From: a virus
Virus record (IMG/VR): IMGVR_UViG_3300029982_000061
Coordinates: 1-25,950 of that record
DNA length: 25,950 bases
Direction: 5' to 3' (one strand)
Shown here piece after piece: positions 7,599 through 16,139 of this stretch. A model generated the notes under the pieces. The model searched no databases and had not been told where the DNA came from. It worked only from the letters and a program-made list of their open reading frames with translations. Numbering within the stretch: position 1 is the first letter of the stretch; the number at the start of each line of letters is the position of its first letter. Made by a program: the position numbers and the translations under genes.

Positions 7599-9697
7599 GC
7601 GGTGGATTTACTCACACTTTAGCATCGGCTGTTGAGGCTTATGTTTGGACCGGCGACGGGTCGCAGCTTGGTCTTGAGGGGCTTTCGGAAAGCATCACAG
7701 GGACTATCCCTGCGACTGGAATTAGCGGGTTCAACACTGGCCTTTTTGCAGGCTATTCATCGACTATTTTCAATCCCTTGACCGCTGGATTCCAAGGCAC
7801 GCAGATTCTATTTGGCGGCATCGGCGATCCCACTGACGGCTATTATCCATACGATGTCACCACCTTAAACGGCACTGTGATAGTCGGCCCGTCAAGTAAC
7901 ACCTACATGGGCACGCTCGTAACGGCGGTTCATCAGGTTTACAGCTCTGGCACGCTTACCGCGTCCACCGATCCGAGTGTAACGATTCCCACTGTGGGCA
8001 GCTTCACAACATCAATTAACGACGCCTATGAATTCGTAGTCCCGACACCCGTTCCGTCGGATTTTATGTGGCCCAAATCGACCGCTCACACCGCCACGGT
8101 TCTTACTCAAATCACGAATCCAGATTATAGCGGAAAGCCTGTCGGGACCGTAATCGTATATTTTAATGGCTATACTTACACGTTTGAAAATGTGTTGGTG
8201 ACGAATGTAAGCGGGTCGAATTGGAACGCGCTTGGTGCAATCAGTATTGGTAACATCTATACTTCCATCTTTGATGCCTACGCATCTATAGTGGGTTATT
8301 CCCAATATACAGGTTCCGGGCCGCTGCCTCCGCTAGAGGGAATTTACCTCGGCAATCCCGGTGCGGTCTCGACTTTCCCGGTGGCGATCAGCGGCACCAA
8401 CGTCGGCACACTTGCCGCATTTATTAATTATCAACTCGGCACGATCACAGGGACCGTTACAACATTGGGGCCGTGGCTTCCTGTGGCCTCTTTTGAGAAT
8501 GGGAATTCATGGAGTGGCTTTGTCGATTCGTATTTTCCAACCGGGCAGTACACGCTTCAGGTTGAGGATGCGATCACTTTTGTTCCGTCCAACATTGTCA
8601 CATTCACCACGGGTTCTATCGAACAGGTGCATGCTCAACCGGCGGGGGCTTATTTCGGGTATCCGATCCAGTTAAACGGTGCGGTATATAATGGCCCAGC
8701 GACCGGCATGGAAATCCTTTGGAATGGCGAGTGGATTGAGGTTCAAAATTTCACATACTCAAACAACTCCACCTATTCGCAGTGGCAGGGCCTCGGGCCG
8801 ATTGTCACAGTTCCATCCAGCTATTTCGTGCGGGATCGTTCGCAGCCATTGGTTGTGTCAAATCAATCATTTTTTGAAGTTGATATCGGTGACCAGTCGA
8901 TTATTTCGCAGTATGCCAATTCGTCGGTAATCACCGGGCTTGTTGATACTTTCCAAGCCGCGTGCGATCCGTGGGATTGGATCAACGGATGGTATGATGC
9001 GGTATGGAATTTAGGGCCATACCCAAAAGTTCCGAATACCGCGCATAGCTATGGCCTCGATGTGTGGGGCCGAATCGTGGTCGTGTCGCGCATCGTTACT
9101 GTGGTGAGTGGGTCGTATCTGGGATTTTCCGATCAAACCGCCAACGCAGGGGTGACGGGTTCGATCTCGGGGACCACGCTTACGGTAAGCGCGGTCTCAG
9201 CGGGGACCGTGCATAACGGCGCTTCAATCGCCGGCCTATCCGCACCCACATGGATTACGGGACTAGGGACGGGCACGGGCGGCACGGGGACATATTTCGT
9301 ATTGCCATCCCAGACCGTGGCGTCTGGCACCCTCACCATCGTAAATCCGGGCTCAGGGGATGCGTTTAACCAGCAGGCGTTTAACTACGGAGCGTCAAAT
9401 ACGAATAACGTGGCGCTCACTGATTCGGCATATCAACAGTTGATTTACGCCAAAGCGGCATTCAACCTCTGGGATGGATCGATCGCGGGGATTAACCAAA
9501 TTCTCATGTTCCAGTTTGGCGCAGGGAACGGCTCAGGTCCGCCATCGCAGCCCGCCGCCTACTGCACGGATGGGGGCGATATGACCATGACCTACACTTT
9601 TTCTTTCACTCCAACGCCTTTACAGTTATCTATTATCCTGAATAGCGGCGTGTTGCCGCATCCTACCGGCGTGGCCGTAACAGTGGTGCATCCATAA
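7595..9697 (+). CDS. DUF2612 baseplate wedge protein with long N-terminal extension and an inserted domain
   Basis: 700 residues. The DUF2612 core occupies about 430-700: [47 protein letters not shown], then after a break [37 protein letters not shown] and MTMTYTFSF near the end. The usual family size is much smaller. The first 430 residues are beta-rich and low in charge (many Gly, Thr, Ser, Tyr) and could form a host-contact arm. Around residues 515-590 a Gly/Thr-rich block interrupts the core between VVSRI and AFNYG. In this gene order the DUF2612 protein is the third wedge subunit. Overlap with the J gene is ATGA. Confidence 0.7.
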   Translation: MSGGFTHTLASAVEAYVWTGDGSQLGLEGLSESITGTIPATGISGFNTGLFAGYSSTIFNPLTAGFQGTQILFGGIGDPTDGYYPYDVTTLNGTVIVGPSSNTYMGTLVTAVHQVYSSGTLTASTDPSVTIPTVGSFTTSINDAYEFVVPTPVPSDFMWPKSTAHTATVLTQITNPDYSGKPVGTVIVYFNGYTYTFENVLVTNVSGSNWNALGAISIGNIYTSIFDAYASIVGYSQYTGSGPLPPLEGIYLGNPGAVSTFPVAISGTNVGTLAAFINYQLGTITGTVTTLGPWLPVASFENGNSWSGFVDSYFPTGQYTLQVEDAITFVPSNIVTFTTGSIEQVHAQPAGAYFGYPIQLNGAVYNGPATGMEILWNGEWIEVQNFTYSNNSTYSQWQGLGPIVTVPSSYFVRDRSQPLVVSNQSFFEVDIGDQSIISQYANSSVITGLVDTFQAACDPWDWINGWYDAVWNLGPYPKVPNTAHSYGLDVWGRIVVVSRIVTVVSGSYLGFSDQTANAGVTGSISGTTLTVSAVSAGTVHNGASIAGLSAPTWITGLGTGTGGTGTYFVLPSQTVASGTLTIVNPGSGDAFNQQAFNYGASNTNNVALTDSAYQQLIYAKAAFNLWDGSIAGINQILMFQFGAGNGSGPPSQPAAYCTDGGDMTMTYTFSFTPTPLQLSIILNSGVLPHPTGVAVTVVHP

Positions 9698-10461
9698 TGA
9701 CCGCAGCATCTAATATCCCGGTGAAGATCCCAACACCGTTTGCACAAAGCGCAGCGGGGTCTTTGGTCAATACAATCCCGAGCTCCACCGGCACGGCAAC
9801 AGGTCTCGCTTCGTGGGAGTATGGGTTTCAGCAAATCAATATGACGCCGATCAGTGCTGGTGGGATCGCGCCGTTTGGGGAGGATGTCAACGGGATTTTT
9901 CAGCTCACGAGTAGCTGGGATCAGTGGTTTTCGATGGGAGGGCCAGTTCCGTTCGATGGCACGTTTCAGACCACGATTGGGGGCTACCCAAAGGGCGCAT
10001 TGCTTGCGACATCAACGCCCGGAACCTATGTGACATCGTTAATCGATAACAATGTTCAGGCTACATCCGTCGGAACCGCGTGGCTTACCTGCCATCTTAT
10101 TCCTGCCATTCCTGCGCCGCAGACCGCCCAATCAGCCCACGGAGTGTCTGTAGGGCCTTCTTATTCTGGGTCGCTTGCATTAACTGCCGTGGCACCATGC
10201 GCGGGTTATTTTTCAACGCAAGGAAATATCAATCTTAATGGCTCAGTGGGCGCCGGCGGCGCCATTGAAATAACTTTGATAAACTCTCTGACGGGCACTT
10301 TAGCAAGTGAATCCACCACGCTTCCGATGGTTATTTCTGGAATAGTATCAGCGACCGCCGGGCAAAGCTGCGCGGTGACATTCCAAGTTTCATCCTCCGG
10401 CACGGGCTGGACTGCGTTGGATGCGTCATACTACTTATCGTTGGCGTTTTCTCCATCATGA
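9697..10461 (+). CDS. Tail fibre protein
   Basis: 254 residues. The N-terminal third contains IPTPFAQSA, then NTIP, ASWEYGFQQINMTPISAGG and IAPFGEDVNGIFQLTSS, then FDGTFQTTIGGYPKGALL. This set is characteristic of a group of short phage tail fibres, where it likely forms the attachment end. The rest is beta-rich with Ala/Thr/Ser. It lies after the last wedge gene and ahead of a small adaptor candidate. Its target on the host is unknown. Start ATG overlaps the previous stop by one base (TAATG). Confidence 0.7.
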   Translation: MTAASNIPVKIPTPFAQSAAGSLVNTIPSSTGTATGLASWEYGFQQINMTPISAGGIAPFGEDVNGIFQLTSSWDQWFSMGGPVPFDGTFQTTIGGYPKGALLATSTPGTYVTSLIDNNVQATSVGTAWLTCHLIPAIPAPQTAQSAHGVSVGPSYSGSLALTAVAPCAGYFSTQGNINLNGSVGAGGAIEITLINSLTGTLASESTTLPMVISGIVSATAGQSCAVTFQVSSSGTGWTALDASYYLSLAFSPS

Positions 10462-10829
10462 CCACGTCACTCGCCCGCACCGTCTATCTAGTCCCGCCCC
10501 AGACGGTAAACGAAATCCCTGTGGGTTTTCCAATCTCGACTTCCGGTTTGGCGTGGCCTCCTAAAGACCCCACCGATACGCTCGATTTCACGCTCGATGC
10601 GGAGTGGTTTTTGAATGATATAACGGATACGATAAACACGGGCGACGTCACTATTGCCGTGACACCAGAAGGCATCACCTCGGCTAATCCTGTTTTCACT
10701 ACATCGGCGCTCACCTGGGATTTTTCGGGCGGCACGAGTGGGGTGATTTATACCGCATCCATCACTTTTCAAACGATTGGCGGCCTTACCGTGCATCGGA
10801 CCGTTAACCTTCCTGTGGCTACCCTTTAG
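10458..10829 (+). CDS. Possible fibre-tail adaptor protein
   Basis: 123 residues in an ATGA overlap with the fibre gene. WPPKDPTDTLDFTLDAEWFLNDITDTI in the middle resembles the KDP-x-D-x-LDY-x-x-D-x-x-x-WL pattern of small phage proteins that join fibres to the baseplate (Gp77-like). The remainder is beta-strand rich with an immunoglobulin-like look (GVIYTASITFQTIGGLTVHRTVNL). No signal peptide. It is last in the uninterrupted tail operon before two genes with signal peptides. Function is inferred from motif and location. Confidence 0.5.
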   Translation: MTTSLARTVYLVPPQTVNEIPVGFPISTSGLAWPPKDPTDTLDFTLDAEWFLNDITDTINTGDVTIAVTPEGITSANPVFTTSALTWDFSGGTSGVIYTASITFQTIGGLTVHRTVNLPVATL

Positions 10830-10839
10830 GGGAATGAGT

Positions 10840-11349
10840 ATGAAACGCTCTTGGTTATTACTCGCTTGTCTGTTGTTTCCGGGGCTGGCTTCGGCGCAAA
10901 CCGTATCCAATCCCCCGCCCAAGGTTTTAAGCCCGCTGGCTATCTTTTGTGCGACCGCAACGTCTACCGGGTCCGCATATATCGTGTGTCCTGGCAGTTC
11001 GGCGGCTAATCCGATTTATACGTCTAGTGGATCATCCGTTGGTGGGCTGCCTTTAATTACATCCACCGCCGTTGAAACCTCTCATGTGTTTGCTGTCATT
11101 GGCACGACGCTGCATCAAATTACAGTGAACACCGGGGCCGTTTCTGGGTGGGTGCAATTACTTGATGCAGTATCCGACCCAGGAAATGCTATCACAAATA
11201 TTTGGCGCGCACAGGTCGGTGCCAATCAGTCAATTGCTATTTCGTTCAATCCGCCGATTACAACCACAACGGGCGCAGTATGGGTTTTTTCCACTACCGG
11301 CCCGTTCATCGAAACGCAATCCGCCACCGCCACTTTTTCGGGAAATTAG
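10840..11349 (+). CDS. Unknown protein with Sec signal peptide, in tail-fibre region
   Basis: The ATG at 10840 is chosen because an AGGGG lies seven bases upstream and because it opens a clean signal peptide: MKRSWLLLACLLFPGLASAQ, with likely cleavage after ASA. An ATG six bases earlier is possible. The mature part (about 150 residues) is Thr/Ser/Val rich and beta-like, with two cysteine-containing segments (FCATATSTGS, IVCPGSS). I do not recognise a family. A signal peptide is unusual for a tail protein; the product may be sent to the host envelope, or the N-terminus may play a different part. The following gene also has one. Confidence 0.6.
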   Translation: MKRSWLLLACLLFPGLASAQTVSNPPPKVLSPLAIFCATATSTGSAYIVCPGSSAANPIYTSSGSSVGGLPLITSTAVETSHVFAVIGTTLHQITVNTGAVSGWVQLLDAVSDPGNAITNIWRAQVGANQSIAISFNPPITTTTGAVWVFSTTGPFIETQSATATFSGN

Positions 11350-11352
11350 ATT

Positions 11353-13689
11353 ATGAACCGTATTGCGTTACTAGCGGGAGTTAGCGCGCTTTCTATCGGG
11401 GCCGCGTTTGGGCAACAGGTTACGACCAGTCCATCTTGCGCTAACACTGACGCATCTAGCTGCACCGTTGAGCCATCCGGGGCCACAATCCCAGGCCGCA
11501 CCGAATCTGCCCGCGCAGCCGATGTGATCAATGTCAAAGACCCACAAGGGAGCGTGCCGGGCGCGCTTGGCACAGCGGAATACTCCACCGGCTGCACGAT
11601 TTCTGTTGCTGGCACAACGGTTATCTGCACCGGATTAACGCTTCCTGCATCGGCCACACCAATCACCCCCGCATCTGGGTGGCTTTTTTATCTCGAAGGC
11701 GCCAACACTAGCGGCGCGCCATTACTCGGTACGGTTGTGAGTGCGTCATTGAGCGGAAGCACCTTAACCGCCAATCTTTCGATTGCTGATGTGGTTGCAA
11801 CGCCGCAATGGCAAGTCTGGTCAACGGCGCGAAACAAATGGAGCTTGTTGAGCGCTGGCAGCGGTTGCAGCAACGGCGAAGTGTTGACATTAACTGGCAC
11901 TGGCACGCCTGCTCAGATAACGGTTGACACCACAACTACCGGCGCGATCACCACTTGGCACGTTTCCACAAACGGGGTTTACAACCCTTCGCCTGGCGGC
12001 ACGCTTTCGATTGCGTCTAGCACTGGCTCTTGCACGGGCGCGCAATTCAAAGGTGTTCCATGGCAGGCTGGCGGAAGGGGCATTTTTTGCCCGGATGATA
12101 CCGCCGCGATTGAAACCGCGCTTGCTACCGGAACAGGAAAAAAGGTTTATATGCCAGCGGGCGGTTATTGTGTTAATTCCGCACGCGGCACCATCAGCCT
12201 TCAAAATCTCACACTATATGGCGATGGCGGCAAATCATACGGTTGGCCTTTCTTCCAAACCGGCTCGTGGTTTTTAGACTTTGACCAAACCGACGCGCTG
12301 TTCTCGCTTAATGGCGGTGTGCGCGGCGAGGGTTTTGGCGTGTTTGATGTTTTTCAGGATAACACGCAAGCCACACCAGTAACATCCGGCCCGATTTTTC
12401 AGTTTACTTCAAACGCTGATTATCGTTTCGATCACCTTTCTTTGGTGAACGCTTTTGATTGCTTTTACTCCCCTTACAACGGCAATCCTGGCCGCGTCTA
12501 TATTAACAATTCATGGTTCTACTGCGCGCGCTACGGCAGCGATATGCTCAATGGCGCGGCTGACGTGTTTGTGTGGGGTGCCAATAATTATTACGCATCG
12601 GGCGCAAACGATGGGCTTGCAATTACCGGCCCTGCGATGCTGGATCAATACACAACCGCCAATGGCGAGTTTTTTCATTTTGATGGCACTAACGCAACTT
12701 ATACGCATTTTGATGGCGCCGTATTTGATCATCCGAATATGAACGGTTTGCGCTACGCTTTCCATTTGATTAACAACGCTTATATGTATGCTATGGATGT
12801 TTCTGCATTGAGCGCGGATGGTGTGCAAACCGATTTGCAAACTGAAAGCGGAGCGTATCTTTCCTCTGCTTCTTTTGAAATTCATCACGCTAACGGCATT
12901 GATGCTTACGATACCACTCAAACAAACCCGCTGATTTATTTGAGCGGAGGCGGCTCAGACAATATACTTTTCCCTGATATTCGCGTGCAGTTTACGCAAG
13001 GAAATGTGGTTAAAGTCGCAAACAATGCGGAATATTTAACCTTTAATGGCGGGCAGTTTTTTAATTTCGCTCGCACCACAAACGCAACACCGACTCTTTT
13101 CTATGGATTTGATTTCTCGGCGGCACAAAGCGGTATTATCAATATCCATGGAATTGATTTTAATTGCAATAAATCGGCGCTCGCTTCCGGCATTACTGCA
13201 AATGGTATTTTTGGTGATGTTGCGACAAACGGGGTAACTACCATTAACGGTAACACGTTTTACAGTTGCACACGCGCGCTCACCTTCCAAGGCTCTGCCG
13301 GTGGTCAATATCTGATTACGGCGAATGAATCTCACAACTCTAACGCTAATAATTCGGATAGCTCTACTGGATCAAATAGCGTCATTTACGGTAATAACAA
13401 TTGGGACACTTTGCCGAACTACCGCGCGCCAACTATTTCTTGTAGCTCGGGAACGGCAACGTCCATTTCTGGCAATAGTCAAAACTTTAGTTTTGTCGCT
13501 CCCGCGACAGCAACAACATGCACTGCCACCCTCACCACGCCACTGCCTTACGTTCCGGTTACCGCGCAAGCCGCATCATCTACACCGGTTATTACCGCGT
13601 CAGTGACGGCAAAAAGTGCAACGTCGATCACTATTTCATTGAGTGCAAGCACTGGCGGGGAGACAATTTCATTGTCGGCTGGTTTGTAA
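11353..13689 (+). CDS. Right-handed beta-helix (tailspike-like) protein with signal peptide
   Basis: 778 residues. The N-terminus MNRIALLAGVSALSIGAAFG reads as a signal peptide. Residues about 20-235 are Thr/Gly rich and beta-like. At about 245-275 the sequence DDTAAIETALATGTGKKVYM then PAGGYCV is the usual opening of pectate-lyase/GH28-type beta-helices. The helix seems to run to about 680, with many short N/G/F-rich coils. The last 90 residues form a separate beta domain (APTISCSSGTATSISG onward). Such proteins bind or cut cell-surface polysaccharide. No catalytic residues could be assigned. The helix-coding part is visibly more A/T rich than the tail genes, a hint of separate origin. Confidence 0.7.
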   Translation: MNRIALLAGVSALSIGAAFGQQVTTSPSCANTDASSCTVEPSGATIPGRTESARAADVINVKDPQGSVPGALGTAEYSTGCTISVAGTTVICTGLTLPASATPITPASGWLFYLEGANTSGAPLLGTVVSASLSGSTLTANLSIADVVATPQWQVWSTARNKWSLLSAGSGCSNGEVLTLTGTGTPAQITVDTTTTGAITTWHVSTNGVYNPSPGGTLSIASSTGSCTGAQFKGVPWQAGGRGIFCPDDTAAIETALATGTGKKVYMPAGGYCVNSARGTISLQNLTLYGDGGKSYGWPFFQTGSWFLDFDQTDALFSLNGGVRGEGFGVFDVFQDNTQATPVTSGPIFQFTSNADYRFDHLSLVNAFDCFYSPYNGNPGRVYINNSWFYCARYGSDMLNGAADVFVWGANNYYASGANDGLAITGPAMLDQYTTANGEFFHFDGTNATYTHFDGAVFDHPNMNGLRYAFHLINNAYMYAMDVSALSADGVQTDLQTESGAYLSSASFEIHHANGIDAYDTTQTNPLIYLSGGGSDNILFPDIRVQFTQGNVVKVANNAEYLTFNGGQFFNFARTTNATPTLFYGFDFSAAQSGIINIHGIDFNCNKSALASGITANGIFGDVATNGVTTINGNTFYSCTRALTFQGSAGGQYLITANESHNSNANNSDSSTGSNSVIYGNNNWDTLPNYRAPTISCSSGTATSISGNSQNFSFVAPATATTCTATLTTPLPYVPVTAQAASSTPVITASVTAKSATSITISLSASTGGETISLSAGL

Positions 13690-13757
13690 TTTCCTTTCCC
13701 CACCCCACGCCCATGTGTTAGAACGACCGCAGACCGCAACCAATGGAGGGCCGTTTT

Positions 13758-14078
13758 ATGGGGGATGACCCGCCGTTCGATAGACGCCACGAGGCCAGGA
13801 TTGTCCGCCTTGAGGATGAGCAGAGCAAAATTCGCACCGCGATCACGGCGGTTGAAAAAGTTATAGCGCAAGGGACACATCAGCAATGGGAATCACCACT
13901 CCCCCGCGAGATTACAGACATGGCAGCGAAGGGGCTGTGGCATGCCGTTTGGTCGGACCTAAATATCCCTCGCCCATGGAAGGTTTTTGCGCTGATTATT
14001 CTTGTGATCGTAGGACTGGATGGGGGGAAGAACACCCTTCAAATCTTGCAATTTCTGATCGAACAGGTGCCAAAATGA
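13758..14078 (+). CDS. Small membrane protein of unknown function (lysis-region gene 1)
   Basis: The ATG at 13758 follows a good GGAGGG seven bases upstream; the ATG at 13743 lies ahead of that site and is less likely. The 106-residue product has a charged helical N-terminus (RRHEARIVRLEDEQSKIRTAI), then a probable single membrane helix around residues 74-88 (WKVFALIILVIVGL). It opens a chain of small overlapping genes that ends in the endolysin, so a lysis role (holin or helper) is possible. I cannot name it. Confidence 0.55.
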   Translation: MGDDPPFDRRHEARIVRLEDEQSKIRTAITAVEKVIAQGTHQQWESPLPREITDMAAKGLWHAVWSDLNIPRPWKVFALIILVIVGLDGGKNTLQILQFLIEQVPK

Positions 14079-14329
14079 TATTCCGGGCGCTTAACACATT
14101 ACCTCGCAACGTGGCTGCGGTGGCGTTTTTGCTGTCATTCGCGTTCGGAATGGTGTTTCAATGGATAGCGCCTGGGCCATCTTCGGTGGCTACTCAGATG
14201 GCTCCGGCCCCGTATTATGAGCCTGCGCAGAGTCCTGGGCATGAGAATATCAAACGAAATTCCGTGCCGTTCCGCGACATTCTTGATATAACCTCGAAAC
14301 GCTATCGTGAATGGAGAGACCGTAAATGA
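14075..14329 (+). CDS. Small membrane protein of unknown function (lysis-region gene 2)
   Basis: 84 residues from the ATG in an ATGA overlap at 14075; an upstream reading of the same frame overlaps the previous gene and is rejected. The N-terminus has a membrane helix at about 12-31 (NVAAVAFLLSFAFGMVFQWI). The rest is soluble, Pro-rich and then basic, ending in ITSKRYREWRDRK. The layout (N-terminal anchor plus soluble domain) resembles inner-membrane spanins or pinholin partners, but it is too short for a typical Rz. Function unknown. Confidence 0.5.
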   Translation: MIFRALNTLPRNVAAVAFLLSFAFGMVFQWIAPGPSSVATQMAPAPYYEPAQSPGHENIKRNSVPFRDILDITSKRYREWRDRK

Positions 14330-14706
14330 GCGATAACCCACCGCCTACCATCAATCAGTGCCGCCTACTCGGTATCTGCCACAGCGCGGTGAACATCGTT
14401 CGCCAGCCCACAACCCTGATTGGAATAGCTGTCGTTTTCGGCGCTACCGGACTTTCATATTTCGGCTATATCCCTTCCGGCGTGGCTGCGATCCTCGATA
14501 CGGCCTGCTTGCCACTAATTGGCATCAATGACCATACGGCGGATTATGCGAAAGTGTTGGCGGACATTGCCACGCGATCGCCCACCCTCACGCTGGATGT
14601 TGAGAGGGCGGTTACCGATGCCACCGCTTCGGCACCGGCCACCACCACGACAACCACGACCGCGACGATTACGCCGGCGGCCGCAACGGAGAAACCCACG
14701 CCATGA
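14326..14706 (+). CDS. Putative holin-like membrane protein with Thr-rich tail
   Basis: 126 residues in an ATGA overlap. A hydrophobic region at about 28-65 (LIGIAVVFGATGLSYFGYIP, then VAAILDTACLPLIGI) can form one or two membrane helices. A charged region follows, then a low-complexity C-terminus coded by ACC/ACG-rich repeats (seven consecutive Thr, then Ala/Pro). Position just before the lipoprotein and endolysin makes it the best holin candidate in the window, though no holin family is recognised. Confidence 0.45.
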   Translation: MSDNPPPTINQCRLLGICHSAVNIVRQPTTLIGIAVVFGATGLSYFGYIPSGVAAILDTACLPLIGINDHTADYAKVLADIATRSPTLTLDVERAVTDATASAPATTTTTTTATITPAAATEKPTP

Positions 14707-14981
14707 ATACCGATGACTGGCCGTTATATGATTGTCACAAGATCGTTCGGGCACTTCCCATCGTGAGCATCGGCGAGGAAACCGGCGCAGGGACAGCGCG
14801 AGTTCTGTTTGTGGCTCCGGGAGGTTACTCAGAACCGTTCGCTCCTGCATCTAATGACATGCGGGATAGGGCGGCTGTTGGAGATTACGCCGTTGTTTAT
14901 GCTGATGGCTATAAATCCATTTCTCCCAAGGTTGTTTTTGAAACTGGCTATACTCTCAAAGAAAAGGAATCTTTACCATGA
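14703..14981 (+). CDS. Conserved-looking phage protein of unknown function
   Basis: 92 residues in an ATGA overlap. It reads as a small soluble beta protein: HKIVRALPIVSIGEETG, VLFVAPGGYSEPF, then VGDYAVVYADGYKSISPKVV and FETGYTLK. I recall the pattern GDY-x-VVY-x-DGY-x-S-x-SP-x-x-x-FE-x-GYT from other phage proteins, often without assigned function. No membrane segment. It is embedded in the small-gene chain between a holin-like gene and a lipoprotein. Confidence 0.55.
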   Translation: MNTDDWPLYDCHKIVRALPIVSIGEETGAGTARVLFVAPGGYSEPFAPASNDMRDRAAVGDYAVVYADGYKSISPKVVFETGYTLKEKESLP

Positions 14982-15325
14982 ATCGCTTAATCCCCCTCGC
15001 ACTCCTGGCCTCGCTGGCCGGGTGCGCCGGTCAACCCGTGACCCCGGCCAGCATATCCTCCCAAGCCAATACCGGCGTGGCAAATGCGGCCACAACCCTC
15101 GCCAAGCTCGAAACCGACTTTGACGCCAACGTGGTTCAGCCGTGCAAATCAACGCCCCAGCAAGCGATCTGCGGGGCTGGTGACATGGCTGCGGTATCGA
15201 AGGCAGCGGCGGCGGCTGACAAAGCCATCGACCAAGCCTATCTTGGTACCGGCAGCCTCACGACCGCGCTTGGGCTGATTGCAACTTTTGAAACGGCGCT
15301 CGCGCCATTTGGGATTAAAGGATAA
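14978..15325 (+). CDS. Phage lipoprotein
   Basis: 115 residues in an ATGA overlap. MNRLIPLALLASLAGC is a lipoprotein signal peptide with lipobox LAGC and Cys16 as the lipid-bearing residue. The mature part is Ala/Thr rich and helical (ANAATTLAKLETDFDANVVQ), with two further Cys (CKSTPQQAIC). In a lysis region a lipoprotein may be an outer-membrane spanin (Rz1-like), but this one is longer than most and lacks a Pro-rich stretch. Superinfection exclusion is another option. Confidence 0.55.
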   Translation: MNRLIPLALLASLAGCAGQPVTPASISSQANTGVANAATTLAKLETDFDANVVQPCKSTPQQAICGAGDMAAVSKAAAAADKAIDQAYLGTGSLTTALGLIATFETALAPFGIKG

Positions 15326-15329
15326 AGCC

Positions 15330-15563
15330 ATGTCAGGGATTCTCGCCGCCGAAGGCATCATCACACTAGCCACGGAAGCCGCGCCTCTGGTTGAGGATGT
15401 GGTTGCGGGGGTTACCACCGAGGTTACCGACTTGACATCGGGCACCACGGTCACCCCCGCAGAGGAAGGCGCTGCGGTTACCGCGCTAGATACTGAAACG
15501 GCCACGCTGGAAGCCGATATTGCCGCGATCCCAAACGGGAGTCCGATCCCGTCGGGGGAGTAG
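15330..15563 (+). CDS. Small acidic protein of unknown function
   Basis: 77 residues from the ATG at 15330, four bases after the lipoprotein stop. Strongly acidic and Ala/Thr/Val rich (LATEAAPLVEDVVAGVTTEV, LDTETATLEADIAAIP), with no membrane segment, no Cys and no recognised motif. The stop codon overlaps the GTG start of the endolysin (TAGTG), so the two are probably co-translated. I cannot assign a role. Confidence 0.5.
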   Translation: MSGILAAEGIITLATEAAPLVEDVVAGVTTEVTDLTSGTTVTPAEEGAAVTALDTETATLEADIAAIPNGSPIPSGE

Positions 15564-16090
15564 TGTCCGCCTTCCGCGACTGCCTGGCGTTCACTTGGCT
15601 GCCTCAAAATGACGGGCAGCCATATCACGTAACGCCGGGCGATCCTGGCGGCGGCACTGCCTGGGGCGTCACGCAGCACACATGGGCGGCTTGGGCTGCA
15701 TCCCATGACGGCATGCCCGCTTCTGTTGGTGACGCCACCCAGGACGATCTGGCCCAGCTCTACCAGGCGCAGTTTTGGAATGCGGTTTCCGGGGATCTTC
15801 TGCCGAAGCCGGTCGCGCTAATGGTGTTTGATTTCGGGGTTGTTTCCGGGCCTGGAATGGCTCGGATGCACCTGCAAAGCGCGGTTGGGGTTCATGTTGA
15901 CGGCGACATTGGACCGGCCACGTTGGCGGCCGTGGCGGCTGAGGATGTGTCATCGATGGTCACGCAGCTGTGGCTCGATGCTGGGGCGTTCTATGATTCT
16001 CTGACCAGCGAGGCGCAGTTTGATCGTGGCTGGCATAGTCGGAATGATGCGCGGCGGGAATTGGCTGCCGCCTTGTTAATATCCCAATAG
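15563..16090 (+). CDS. GH108-type endolysin with non-canonical active-site motif
   Basis: 175 residues with a GTG start coupled to the previous stop. The pattern DPGGGTAWGVTQHTW (27-41), then LYQAQFWNAVSGDLLPKPVA, FDFGVVSGPGMARMHLQ, VDGDIGPATLAAVA and a C-terminal helix matches glycoside hydrolase family 108 (N-acetylmuramidase) with the peptidoglycan-binding region that usually follows. The family's EGGY segment with its catalytic Glu should lie just before DPGG, but here the sequence is PQNDGQPYHVTPGDPGG: no Glu, with Asp17 nearby. It cuts the cell wall at lysis. The last gene of the + strand block; no terminator was found after it. Confidence 0.75.
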   Translation: MSAFRDCLAFTWLPQNDGQPYHVTPGDPGGGTAWGVTQHTWAAWAASHDGMPASVGDATQDDLAQLYQAQFWNAVSGDLLPKPVALMVFDFGVVSGPGMARMHLQSAVGVHVDGDIGPATLAAVAAEDVSSMVTQLWLDAGAFYDSLTSEAQFDRGWHSRNDARRELAAALLISQ

Positions 16091-16111
16091 CGCCGCTCCT
16101 CCACGTCGTCC

Positions 16112-16119
16112 CGGAAATC
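16112..16119. repeat. Left copy of 8-bp target site duplication CGGAAATC
   Basis: CGGAAATC lies directly outside the left inverted repeat. The same eight bases occur in the same orientation directly outside the right inverted repeat at 16939-16946. This is what a DDE transposase leaves on insertion. Confidence 0.8.
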
Positions 16120-16139
16120 GGTAGTGTCTCAGTTTGAAA
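16120..16139 (+). repeat. Left terminal inverted repeat
   Basis: Twenty bases, GGTAGTGTCTCAGTTTGAAA, perfectly complementary to 16919-16938. After one mismatch the next four bases (TCTC) also match. The stop codon of the ORF at 16245-16129 lies in this repeat. Confidence 0.85.

Noticed and set aside
13690-13757. Terminator or promoter between the beta-helix gene and the lysis region
   Set aside because: I found no convincing stem-loop with T tract and no paired -35/-10 boxes; only the ribosome binding site GGAGGG is clear.
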